Source: Leucobacter zeae (GTDB lineage Bacteria; Actinomycetota; Actinomycetes; Actinomycetales; Microbacteriaceae). From it: 38,541 nt of DNA. Shown here piece after piece: positions 32,153 through 38,541 of this stretch. The notes below the pieces were generated by a model, which had not been told where the DNA came from, searched no databases, and worked only from the letters and a program-made list of their open reading frames with translations. The stretch spans positions 386,692 through 425,232 of the forward strand of contig NZ_QYAB01000003.1 in assembly GCF_016758175.1 (NCBI RefSeq), given 5' to 3'. Made by a program: the position numbers and the translations under genes. Within the stretch, counting starts at the first letter, position 1. The number at the start of each line of letters is the position of its first letter.

Positions 32153-33090
32153 GCGACGTCCTTGCCCTGGTTCACCTCGGCGGACTCGACGCCGTAGTCC
32201 TGGATGTCGTAGCGCTCGGTGAGCTGCTGGTAGGTCCCCTCCTCGATGAGCGCCTGCATCGCGGCCTGCAGCGCCTCGATGAACTCGGTACGGTCCTTGA
32301 GCACGCCGATGCCGCTGAAGACGGGGTTGAACCCGCGGGGGTTCTCGGGGTCCTGCACGATGTCGAACGCCTCGCCGTCATCCGTGGTGGCGGCGATGTA
32401 CTGGGCGGGGATCGCGTCGGAGACGTACGCCTGGCTCTTCCCGGCGCGCAGCGCGGTGACGGCATCGACGTCCGCGGGGAGCTCCATGACGTTCACTCCG
32501 CAGTCCATGGCGCGCAGCAGATCGCCCTGCACGGTCGCCTTCTGCACGGCCACCGTCTTGCCGCACAGGTCGTCCTGCGTGGTGATCTTCGCCGGGTTGC
32601 CCTTCTGCACGACGATCGCGAAGCCGCCGTGGGTGTAGTCGAGGAAGCTCAGGGTCTTCTGACGCTCGGGCGTATCGTTCATGCCCATCATGATCATGTC
32701 GCTCTTGCCCGCCTGCAGCGATGCGACGGCGGTGTCGAACAGTCCCTTGTTGAGCGAGACGTCGATGTCGAGCTTCTGGCCCAGCAGGCGCGCGAGCTCG
32801 GGGTCGAAGCCGATCTCGCGGTTGTCGTCGCCGAACATGGACATCGGCGGGTAGGGGATCTCGACGGCCACGTCGATCTTGCCCTTCTGCACGATGTCCT
32901 CGGGGAGCAGCTTCGCGAGTTCGGGATCGGCGGTCGTGCTGATCTCGTCACCGGTCGGCACGTTGCGCTCGCCGGAGGCGCTCGCGGATCCTTCCGAGCC
33001 TCCCGAACCGTCCGATCCTCCGGAGCATCCGGCGAGGGCGAGCGTCAGTGCGGCGGCCGCCGCGAGCAGAGTGAGCGGTGTCTTCTTCAT
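32149..33090 (-). CDS. ABC importer substrate-binding lipoprotein (polar amino acid family)
   Basis: A 313-aa family 3 binding protein. Lipoprotein signal 1-22 with lipobox ALAGC (C22), then a flexible Gly/Ser-rich linker. Mature landmarks include VAVEIPYPPMSMFGDDNREIGFDPEL and FDTAVASLQAGKSDMIMMGM, a family-typical pocket segment. Ribosome binding site AAGGA is 5 nt before the ATG. It is 104 nt downstream of the LysA-like gene. Ligand unknown; amino acid or a charged derivative is expected. Confidence 0.93.
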   Translation of the reverse strand: MKKTPLTLLAAAAALTLALAGCSGGSDGSGGSEGSASASGERNVPTGDEISTTADPELAKLLPEDIVQKGKIDVAVEIPYPPMSMFGDDNREIGFDPELARLLGQKLDIDVSLNKGLFDTAVASLQAGKSDMIMMGMNDTPERQKTLSFLDYTHGGFAIVVQKGNPAKITTQDDLCGKTVAVQKATVQGDLLRAMDCGVNVMELPADVDAVTALRAGKSQAYVSDAIPAQYIAATTDDGEAFDIVQDPENPRGFNPVFSGIGVLKDRTEFIEALQAAMQALIEEGTYQQLTERYDIQDYGVESAEVNQGKDVA

Positions 33091-33152
33091 GGGTATCCTT
33101 CGTCGTTGGAGGAGGGTCTGGAGGGTGGTGCAGGTGTGCGAATGGGGGCGGT

Positions 33153-33186
33153 GCCCCGGCAGACCGATCGCTCGGGCCGCCGGGGC
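33153..33186 (-). terminator. Hairpin between lysA-like gene and importer
   Basis: GCCCCGGC (33153-33160) pairs perfectly with GCCGGGGC (33179-33186), loop 18 nt. It lies in the 104-nt gap within a probable operon, so it may attenuate or partially terminate expression of the importer relative to the LysA-like gene. No T tract. Confidence 0.35.
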
Positions 33187-33194
33187 GCGCCCGG

Positions 33195-34505
33195 CTACGC
33201 CTCGCCGAGGGCGGGGGCGTGGGTGGCGAGCAGGTCGTCGTAGGTCTCTCGGCGCGCGACGAGGCGGGCCTCGCCGTCCTGCACGAACACCATCGCGGGC
33301 TTGAGCGCGCCGTTGTAGTTGTTCGCCAGGGTGTAGGAGTACGCGCCGGTGGCGGTGAGCGCCACGAGGTCGCCCACCTTCGCCTCGGGCATCGGGGCGC
33401 CGTCGATGAAGAGGTCCCCCGACTCGCACTGGCGGCCGACGAGCTGGACGTTCTCGGTCCAGGGCTCGTCGATGCGATTCGCGAGCAGCGCCTCATAGCG
33501 CTGATCGGTGAGCGCGATGTCCATCATGTCGGCGAGTCCGCCGTCGACCGCCACGAACACCTCGCCCGTGCGCTTCACCGAGACCACCCGGTAGAGGGTG
33601 ATGCCGGATCGCGCGACCATCGACCGGCCGGGCTCGATCATGATGCGGGCGTCCGCCGGCAGGTGCTCCCGCGCTGCGGCGACGATCGCGTCGAGGTACT
33701 CCTCGACGGACGGGTTCTGCTCGTCATAGGTGTACTTGATCCCGAGTCCGCCGCCGACGTCGTAGGTGTGGAACTCGCCGACGGACGAGATGTTCTCGAC
33801 CGCCTCGGCGAATTGCCTGGTGTTGAGGATCTGGGAGCCGATGTGCAGGTGCACGCCCTCGAAGTCCATGAACGGGTGCGCCTGCATGCGGGCGATGGCG
33901 CGCTTCGCCTGATCCATCGGCAGCCCGAATTTGGACTTCGCGCCGCCCGTCGCCTGCGAAGCGTGGGTCTCGGCCTCGACACCGGGAATGACGCGCAGGA
34001 GCAGCTTCTGAGGCCGCTCCAGGAGGCGCTCGAGCCGATCGAGCTCGTCCTCGTTGTCGACGATGATCGTGCCGATGCCCGCGTCGAGCGCGATCGTGAG
34101 CTCTGCGTCGGTCTTCGCGTTGCCGTGGAAGTGCAGCCGCTCGGGGTCGACCCCTGCGGCGAGCGCGAGCTTCAGCTCGCCTCCGCCGGCCACGTCGACG
34201 GAGAGCCCCTCCTCCTGCGCGAGCCGGTACATGCCCACCGCGGGCAGCGACTTCGAGGCGAACATCACCTGCGAGTTCGGCCAGCGCTCGCGCAGTCCGT
34301 CGATGAAGCGCCGCGCCTGCTTGCGCAGTCCGGCCTCGTCCATGACGAAGAGCGGGGTCCCGTACGTGTCGGCCAGCGTCGAGACGTCGACTCCGCCGAT
34401 GGTGAGCTCGCCGCGCTCGCTCCGACCGGAATGCTCGGGGAGGATGTCCCACATCTCACCGAGCCTGGTGCCCTCGGGGGCCGGTCGCTGCGTCTGATCG
34501 TTCAC
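33195..34505 (-). CDS. PLP-dependent decarboxylase, LysA-like (diaminopimelate decarboxylase family)
   Basis: A 436-aa fold-type III PLP enzyme. PLP lysine K85 (FASKS), H221 (HIGSQ), phosphate-binding GGGLG (251-255), EPGR (291-294), and partner-subunit C360-E361-S-G-D and Y389 are present. The segment DGGMxDxxRPALY of true diaminopimelate decarboxylases instead reads DGGLADMMDIALT: the carboxylate-binding Arg and Tyr positions are D329 and T333. Start is GTG with GGAGAGG 7 nt upstream. It heads a run with an amino acid importer and is divergent from a PucR regulator, unlike the usual argS-lysA-hom setting. It may therefore decarboxylate another amino acid; lysA as sole annotation is uncertain. 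Confidence 0.85.
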   Translation of the reverse strand: MNDQTQRPAPEGTRLGEMWDILPEHSGRSERGELTIGGVDVSTLADTYGTPLFVMDEAGLRKQARRFIDGLRERWPNSQVMFASKSLPAVGMYRLAQEEGLSVDVAGGGELKLALAAGVDPERLHFHGNAKTDAELTIALDAGIGTIIVDNEDELDRLERLLERPQKLLLRVIPGVEAETHASQATGGAKSKFGLPMDQAKRAIARMQAHPFMDFEGVHLHIGSQILNTRQFAEAVENISSVGEFHTYDVGGGLGIKYTYDEQNPSVEEYLDAIVAAAREHLPADARIMIEPGRSMVARSGITLYRVVSVKRTGEVFVAVDGGLADMMDIALTDQRYEALLANRIDEPWTENVQLVGRQCESGDLFIDGAPMPEAKVGDLVALTATGAYSYTLANNYNGALKPAMVFVQDGEARLVARRETYDDLLATHAPALGEA

Positions 34506-34579
34506 GTGGTTCCTCTCCGTCGTATCGCGTCGTCCCCACTGTAGGCGCGTCCCACACCGACATTTTTGTACTTTTCGCA

Positions 34580-34585
34580 TATATT
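34580..34585 (+). promoter_or_regulatory. Candidate -10 box of the PucR gene (leaderless)
   Basis: TATATT lies exactly 6 nt before the GTG at 34592, in the most AT-rich stretch of this region (34561-34587). The -35 side, CCGACA at 17 nt, is weak. Confidence 0.5.
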
Positions 34586-34591
34586 TGCTCC

Positions 34592-36247
34592 GTGGAGCAT
34601 GGAATTCCGACAAGTGATGCATCGGCACCGGTCGAGGGCATCCTGCTCAGCGACCTCCTTGCGGAGCTCGGCCCGCAGACCGCCACGCTCATCGGCACCT
34701 CCGACGCATCGCGCATCGTGCTCGGCACCGAGTTCCATGACGCACTCGAGGAACTGCCGGGACTCCCCGGCCTGCTGCTGCTCGCGCCGTCGACCGCCGG
34801 GATCGAGGCGTCGGGCTTCGACGGCCTCGCGGCCCGTGCCGCCGAACTCGGCTACGCCGCGCTCGCGGTCAAGTGCCGCGACCGCGATGCCGAGCGCCTC
34901 GGCGCCATCGCGACGGCCAGCGGCGTCCCACTGGTCCGGGTGCGCGAGCAAGTGAGCTGGCGCATCTTCGAGGCCATGCTCTCGCGCATCATCGGCGATA
35001 TGGGTCACGTCGAGGACGCCCACCGCGAGCAGGGGTCGGAACCGCTCTTCGCACTGGCGAACGAGCTCGCGAGCTACTTCGGCGGCTCGGTCGCGATCGA
35101 GGATCTCGAGCGGCGCATCGTCGCCTACTCCGCTGTGCCCGGCCAGCTGATCGACCGCCTGCGCACCCAGGGGATCCTCGCGAGGCGCGTGCCCGACTAC
35201 CCGTTCAACGACGACGAGTACCGCATGGTGCTCCGCTCGGAAACGGCGATCAAGTACCCGAGGGTCGGAGACGAGGAGCCGCGCATCGCCTGCGCGATCC
35301 GCGCCGGAACGCTCCCGCTCGGGAGCATCTGGGCGATCGACCCGGATGGCGACACGCCGCTCACCGAGGAGCAGGATCAGCGGATCCGCGCGGCCGCATC
35401 GGTCGCGGCGGCGCACATGCTCGACGACCTGCGCGTCAGGAAGGCCTCGCAGCAGCCGCGCACCGATCGACTGCGCCGACTCCTCGACGGCACCGACATC
35501 GCGGGTGCCGAGCTGACCGAGCTCGGCATCACCGAGGAGCGAGGAGGCACCCTCTGCGTCGTCTCCCTCGGCCGCGACTCGCCCGCGACGAGCCTCGCGC
35601 AGCTGCGCTCCGTCGTGCAGCGCCAGCTCGCCCTGCACCGACCCGAGGTCGTGACGGCGGTGCGCGGCGGCCGGGTCTACGCGCTGATGGAGTACGAGAG
35701 CGCGCGGTCGGTGGAAGAGCTGCTCGAACCGCTCCTCCCCATCGCCGACCGCCTGATCGGGCCGGGATCCCGCGTCGCGGTGCCGGGTGTCGCGCACCGC
35801 TCGGGCGACGTCGCGACGCTGCGCGAACTGGGCGACCGGCTCCTCGACGTGCACGCGGCGGATGCCGGCGGAACGGCTGCACGGACGCCGCCCGGTGCCG
35901 TCCCCGGGTCCCCGCACGAGGTCGGTGTCCGAGCCCGGATCCTCACCGTCGAGTCGCTGCGCCCGCTGCTCGTGCTCGAGCGCGCCGCGGAGATGTTCTC
36001 CTCCGCCGCGGAGCTGCGCTCCCCGGCGATCGTCGAGATGTCCGCGGCCGATCCGGCGCTCGCCGAGACGCTCGTGGCCTGGTGCGGGAGCTTCGGCAAC
36101 GTCGCGCGCACCGCCCGCGAGCTCGGCGTGCACGAGAACACCGTGCGCTATCGGATGCGGCGGCTGGAGGAGCAGTACGGCATCCATCCCGACGATGCCG
36201 ACACCCTGCTCACGACCTGGCTGCAGCTCCGGGCCAACCCCGAGTAG
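34592..36247 (+). CDS. PucR-family transcriptional regulator
   Basis: A 551-aa regulator of the PucR/CdaR type. The N-terminal about 125 residues are the purine-catabolism-regulator-like domain, the middle is a GGDEF-like/CdaR region, and the C-terminal helix-turn-helix lies near 504-525 (GNVARTARELGVHENTVRYRM). Start is GTG at 34592 with no ribosome binding site and a -10 box 6 nt upstream, so probably leaderless. It is divergent from the LysA-like/importer run across 86 nt and is its likely activator or repressor; PucR proteins commonly respond to nitrogen or amino acid catabolites. Confidence 0.9.
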   Translation: MEHGIPTSDASAPVEGILLSDLLAELGPQTATLIGTSDASRIVLGTEFHDALEELPGLPGLLLLAPSTAGIEASGFDGLAARAAELGYAALAVKCRDRDAERLGAIATASGVPLVRVREQVSWRIFEAMLSRIIGDMGHVEDAHREQGSEPLFALANELASYFGGSVAIEDLERRIVAYSAVPGQLIDRLRTQGILARRVPDYPFNDDEYRMVLRSETAIKYPRVGDEEPRIACAIRAGTLPLGSIWAIDPDGDTPLTEEQDQRIRAAASVAAAHMLDDLRVRKASQQPRTDRLRRLLDGTDIAGAELTELGITEERGGTLCVVSLGRDSPATSLAQLRSVVQRQLALHRPEVVTAVRGGRVYALMEYESARSVEELLEPLLPIADRLIGPGSRVAVPGVAHRSGDVATLRELGDRLLDVHAADAGGTAARTPPGAVPGSPHEVGVRARILTVESLRPLLVLERAAEMFSSAAELRSPAIVEMSAADPALAETLVAWCGSFGNVARTARELGVHENTVRYRMRRLEEQYGIHPDDADTLLTTWLQLRANPE

Positions 36248-36272
36248 TCGCCGGGTCGGAGCACGGTCCGGG

Positions 36273-37325
36273 CTAGCGGATGCTGCCCGTGAGCGCCATG
36301 AGCCCGAGCGTCGTGACCATCACGAGTGCCGAGAGGATCCCGCCCAGTGCGAGCGGGCGGAGTCCCGCGGCGCGGATCGCGCGGAGGTCGGTCGAGAGGC
36401 CGATCCCCGCGAGAGCGGTGGCGACGAGGAAGACGCTGACGTCGGTCAGGGCCGCGGTGACCTGCGGCGGTACCGCGCCGGTCGAGGCGACGGCAGCGAC
36501 CACGAGGAATCCGACGAGGAACCAGGGCACGAGGCGGAGCAGCCGCGCGGGCGTCATGCGCTCCCCGCCGCCGCTGCGTCGCGTCTCGAGGACGGCGAGG
36601 CCGACGCTCACGGGGATGATCATGAGGGTGCGCACCAGCTTCACGACGACGGCGAACCCGAGGGCTGCCGAGCTGTAGACGCTCGCCGCGGCGACCACCG
36701 AGCTCGTATCGTTGACGGCCGTGCCGGCGAACAGTCCGAAGGCGTGGGGCGTCATGCCGAGGGCGCGCCCGATGACCGGGAAGACGCCGATGGCGATGAT
36801 GTTGAAGAGGAACACGGTCGAGATCGCGTACGAGATGTCCGCACTGCGCGCGCGGATCACGGGCGAGACGGCGGCGATCGCGGACGCGCCGCAGATCCCG
36901 GTGCCGACGCCGACCAGCACGCGCAGGTCCCGCTCGACGCGCATCGCGCGCCCGATGGTCCAGGCCCCGACGAGGCAGACCAGCAGCGAGCCGAGCATCA
37001 CCGGAAGCGACTCGAGACCGACCGCGACGACGCTCGCGAGCGAGAGCTGCGCGCCGAGCAGCACGACCGCGCACTGCAGGAGGAACTTGCCCGCGTAGGC
37101 GACGCCCGGCTGCAGGCGTGCGCTCGGGCGCCGAACACAGGCCGCGCCCACGCCGATCAGGACGGCGGGGATCGCGGAGCCGACCACCGGCACGACGGCA
37201 CCGATCGCGGTCGCGACCAGACCGATGCAGGCGCACACGAATGCTCCGGGGAGCACGTCGCGCCCACGGTCCGCGAGGCGGTGAGGAAGGGTGGGGATCG
37301 GAGAGAGCTGCATGCCCTCCAGCAT
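36273..37325 (-). CDS. YeiH-family (UPF0324) membrane protein, putative sulfite/sulfate exporter
   Basis: A 350-aa protein with about ten to eleven transmembrane helices. Family landmarks are the glycine-rich GVGTGICGASAIAA segment (about 135-150) and AGTAVNDTSSVVAAAS. YeiH relatives are linked to export of sulfite or sulfate and are typically divergent from a LysR regulator (YeiE), as here. The ATG at 37325 is used; a second ATG 12 nt downstream has GGAGG only 2 nt upstream, too close, so the start is not certain. The 3' end faces the PucR gene at 25 nt. Confidence 0.9.
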   Translation of the reverse strand: MLEGMQLSPIPTLPHRLADRGRDVLPGAFVCACIGLVATAIGAVVPVVGSAIPAVLIGVGAACVRRPSARLQPGVAYAGKFLLQCAVVLLGAQLSLASVVAVGLESLPVMLGSLLVCLVGAWTIGRAMRVERDLRVLVGVGTGICGASAIAAVSPVIRARSADISYAISTVFLFNIIAIGVFPVIGRALGMTPHAFGLFAGTAVNDTSSVVAAASVYSSAALGFAVVVKLVRTLMIIPVSVGLAVLETRRSGGGERMTPARLLRLVPWFLVGFLVVAAVASTGAVPPQVTAALTDVSVFLVATALAGIGLSTDLRAIRAAGLRPLALGGILSALVMVTTLGLMALTGSIR

Positions 37326-37344
37326 GCCCGCCGCACACCGAGCC

Positions 37345-37374
37345 CCGATAGCGCACGCGGCTTGGGTGGCACAA
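37345..37374 (-). promoter_or_regulatory. Candidate promoter of the yeiH-like gene
   Basis: Minus-strand -35 TTGTGC (37369-37374) and -10 TATCGG (37345-37350) with 18-nt spacing. The -35 lies inside the first LysR-type palindrome, as expected for LysR-activated or repressed promoters. Confidence 0.4.
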
Positions 37375-37385
37375 GCAGCGCTTGT
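37361..37385. promoter_or_regulatory. Overlapping LysR-type binding palindromes
   Basis: CTTGGGTGGCACAAG (37361-37375, 4-bp arms, contains T-N11-A) overlaps the perfect palindrome ACAAGCAGCGCTTGT (37371-37385). They sit between the divergent yeiH-like and lysR genes and overlap the promoters on both sides. Confidence 0.6.
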
Positions 37386-37390
37386 ATCCT
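37385..37390 (+). promoter_or_regulatory. Candidate -10 box of the LysR gene (leaderless)
   Basis: TATCCT lies exactly 6 nt upstream of the ATG at 37397; the second palindrome ends on its first base, consistent with autoregulation. Confidence 0.45.
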
Positions 37391-37396
37391 GAACGC

Positions 37397-38311
37397 ATGA
37401 GCGGCGCGACGATCGACGAACTGCGGTTTCTCGACGCCGCCGTGCGCCTCGGGAGCTTCTCCGCCGCTGCGCGCGATCTCGGCGTCACCCAGCAGGCGGT
37501 CTCAGCGCGCATCCGCGAACTCGAGCGCCGGCTCGGTGACGACCTCGTGCATCGTTCCTCCGCCGGAGTCGAGCCGACCGACTTCGCCCTGGCCGTGCTC
37601 GATCAGGTCCGAGAGGTCCTCGCGGCCGCCGATCGCCTGGACGAGCGGATCGCGGCCACCCGCGGGGCCGACGCGCGCCCGCTCAGGATCGCGGCGAGCC
37701 AGACGATCGCCGCGCACCTCCTGCCCGGCTGGCTGCTCGAGCTCCGCGGCGCCCAGGCCGCGGCCGGCAGACCGCAGACACGCGTCGACCTGAGCACGGC
37801 GAACAGTCGCACGGTCGCCGAGCTCGTGCGCGTCGGAGCGGTCGACCTCGGCTTCATCGAGACCCCGGAGATGCCCGAAGGTCTCGGCGCGACCATCGTC
37901 CGCCGCGACCGCATGGTCGTGTCGGTCGCCCCCGGACATCCGTGGGCCGGCCGGCCCGGGGTTCCGATCGACGAGGTCGCCCGCACGCCGCTCATCGCCC
38001 GAGAAGCGGGCAGCGGCACGCGCGCCGCATTCGAGCAGGCCGCGATGCGCCGCCGCACGCAGGTCGTCGCTCCACTGCTCGAGCTCGCGACTGAAGCGGC
38101 GGTGCGGTCGGCCGTCGCCGAGGGCGTCGCCCCGGCGGTGCTCAGCGAGCTCACCGTGCGGGACGACGTCGCGCTCGGTCGCCTCAGCGCACTGCCGTTC
38201 CTCCCCGACCCCGTCGAACGCCCGCTCTCCGCGATCTGGAGGGGAACCCCGAGAGACCTCTCCGGGCCGCGGCGCGAGCTCATCGCAATCTCTTCCAGGG
38301 CCCCCGCCTGA
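37397..38311 (+). CDS. LysR-family transcriptional regulator (YeiE-like partner of YeiH)
   Basis: A 304-aa LysR regulator: N-terminal HTH GSFSAAARDLGVTQQAVSARI (19-39) and an effector-binding PBP-like domain from about residue 90. Divergent from the yeiH-like exporter, the arrangement seen for YeiE/YeiH, which links it to sulfite or sulfur status; the ligand itself cannot be read from sequence. The start at 37397 was chosen over an upstream in-frame TTG because of the -10 box exactly 6 nt upstream. Confidence 0.9.
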   Translation: MSGATIDELRFLDAAVRLGSFSAAARDLGVTQQAVSARIRELERRLGDDLVHRSSAGVEPTDFALAVLDQVREVLAAADRLDERIAATRGADARPLRIAASQTIAAHLLPGWLLELRGAQAAAGRPQTRVDLSTANSRTVAELVRVGAVDLGFIETPEMPEGLGATIVRRDRMVVSVAPGHPWAGRPGVPIDEVARTPLIAREAGSGTRAAFEQAAMRRRTQVVAPLLELATEAAVRSAVAEGVAPAVLSELTVRDDVALGRLSALPFLPDPVERPLSAIWRGTPRDLSGPRRELIAISSRAPA

Positions 38312-38324
38312 GGCTCGCGCGCAC

Positions 38325-38391
38325 AAAAAAGGGGGCTCCTCCGGAGCGGCGCCCGATCACCGATCGAGCACACGCTCCAGAGGGAACCCCC
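38325..38391 (-). terminator. rRNA operon terminator
   Basis: Reading on the minus strand, a long imperfect hairpin (arms 38373-38391 and 38331-38348, with an inner CGATC/GATCG element) is followed directly by TTTTTT (38325-38330). It is the only strong intrinsic, U-tract terminator in the window and lies downstream of the 5S rRNA and 3' of the lysR stop. Confidence 0.8.
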
Positions 38392-38401
38392 TGAAACTGG
38401 T

Positions 38402-38463
38402 TGAGGGTCGTGGAGTGGTGTACCACCAACCCTGGCGATACCCCATCAACTCCACGACCCTCA
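38402..38463 (-). other. Long hairpin downstream of 5S rRNA
   Basis: A perfect 15-bp stem (38402-38416 with 38449-38463) encloses 32 nt including a smaller GGTG/CACC hairpin. It begins 7 nt after the 5S 3' end and precedes the U-tract terminator. It may be a first terminator or an RNase processing structure for 5S maturation. Confidence 0.6.
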
Positions 38464-38470
38464 CAAAAGG

Positions 38471-38541
38471 TGTCCGGCGGTGTCCTACTCTCCCACGAGG
38501 TCCCCCTCGCAGTACCATCGGCGCTGTCAGTCTTAGCTTCC
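38471..38541 (-). rRNA. rrf: 5S ribosomal RNA, 3' part (truncated by window end)
   Basis: On the minus strand the 71 nt match the 3' part of a bacterial 5S rRNA: GGAAGCTAAG, then CAGCGCCGATGGTACTG, GGGAGAGTAGGACACCGCCGGACA at the end. About 46 nt of the 5' part lies beyond the window. It marks the end of an rrn operon transcribed toward this window. The exact 3' end is estimated. Confidence 0.93.

Noticed and set aside
34592..36247. Minus-strand long frame across the PucR gene
   Set aside because: The plus-strand frame ends in an intact PucR HTH and matches family length; the minus frame has no motif.

Overview
The window is very GC-rich, densely coded DNA (short gaps, many ATGA stop/start overlaps, GTG starts, -10 boxes 6-8 nt before start codons) and reads as an actinobacterial chromosome, most likely Microbacteriaceae; Leucobacter is a guess from gene style, not a measured assignment. 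I support 31 protein genes, one cut-off reading frame at the left edge and one partial 5S rRNA at the right edge. No IS element, integrase, CRISPR array or tRNA is visible. The only gap over 300 nt, 24623-24935, is a divergent control region.

Layout. (1) 1-5591: two GT4 glycosyltransferases, prephenate dehydratase and phosphoglucomutase, all on minus, with a repeat-rich spacer at 3603-3884. (2) 5668-13299, minus: an 872-aa protein of unknown family, an M19 dipeptidase-like protein that has lost canonical metal ligands, a polar-amino-acid ABC importer (ATPase, two permeases, lipoprotein) and an IclR regulator. (3) 13453-14244: HAD phosphatase, divergent from block 2. (4) 14279-18044, minus: FadR/GntR regulator, cytoplasmic gamma-glutamyltransferase-like protein, TauE/SafE exporter, isochorismatase-like hydrolase. 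(5) 18245-24622, minus: M24 aminopeptidase and a complete oligopeptide ABC importer. (6) 24936-26444, plus: POT di/tripeptide transporter. (7) 26619-30353: pyrE, a Sir2 deacylase, an FAD amine oxidase and a TetR regulator. (8) 30387-34505, minus: a LysA-like decarboxylase followed by a polar amino acid ABC importer, divergent from a PucR regulator. (9) 36273-38311: YeiH-type exporter and its divergent LysR partner. (10) Right edge: rRNA operon end, entering on minus.

The most coherent system is blocks 4-6. A near-palindrome, TTGGTCNNACCAA, occurs three times: before the fadR-type gene, and just after each of two well-formed divergent promoters that drive the M24/oligopeptide operon and the POT transporter. 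This suggests one autoregulated FadR-type repressor governing uptake of peptides (ABC and POT), their cleavage (M24 and GGT-like) and possibly disposal of sulfur or organic anions (TauE/SafE). Block 2 is a second, IclR-associated uptake-and-processing cluster and holds the least-understood proteins. The LysA-like enzyme in block 8 lacks two residues expected in the diaminopimelate pocket, so its substrate is open. Functions are inferred from visible motifs and family knowledge; no database search was possible.
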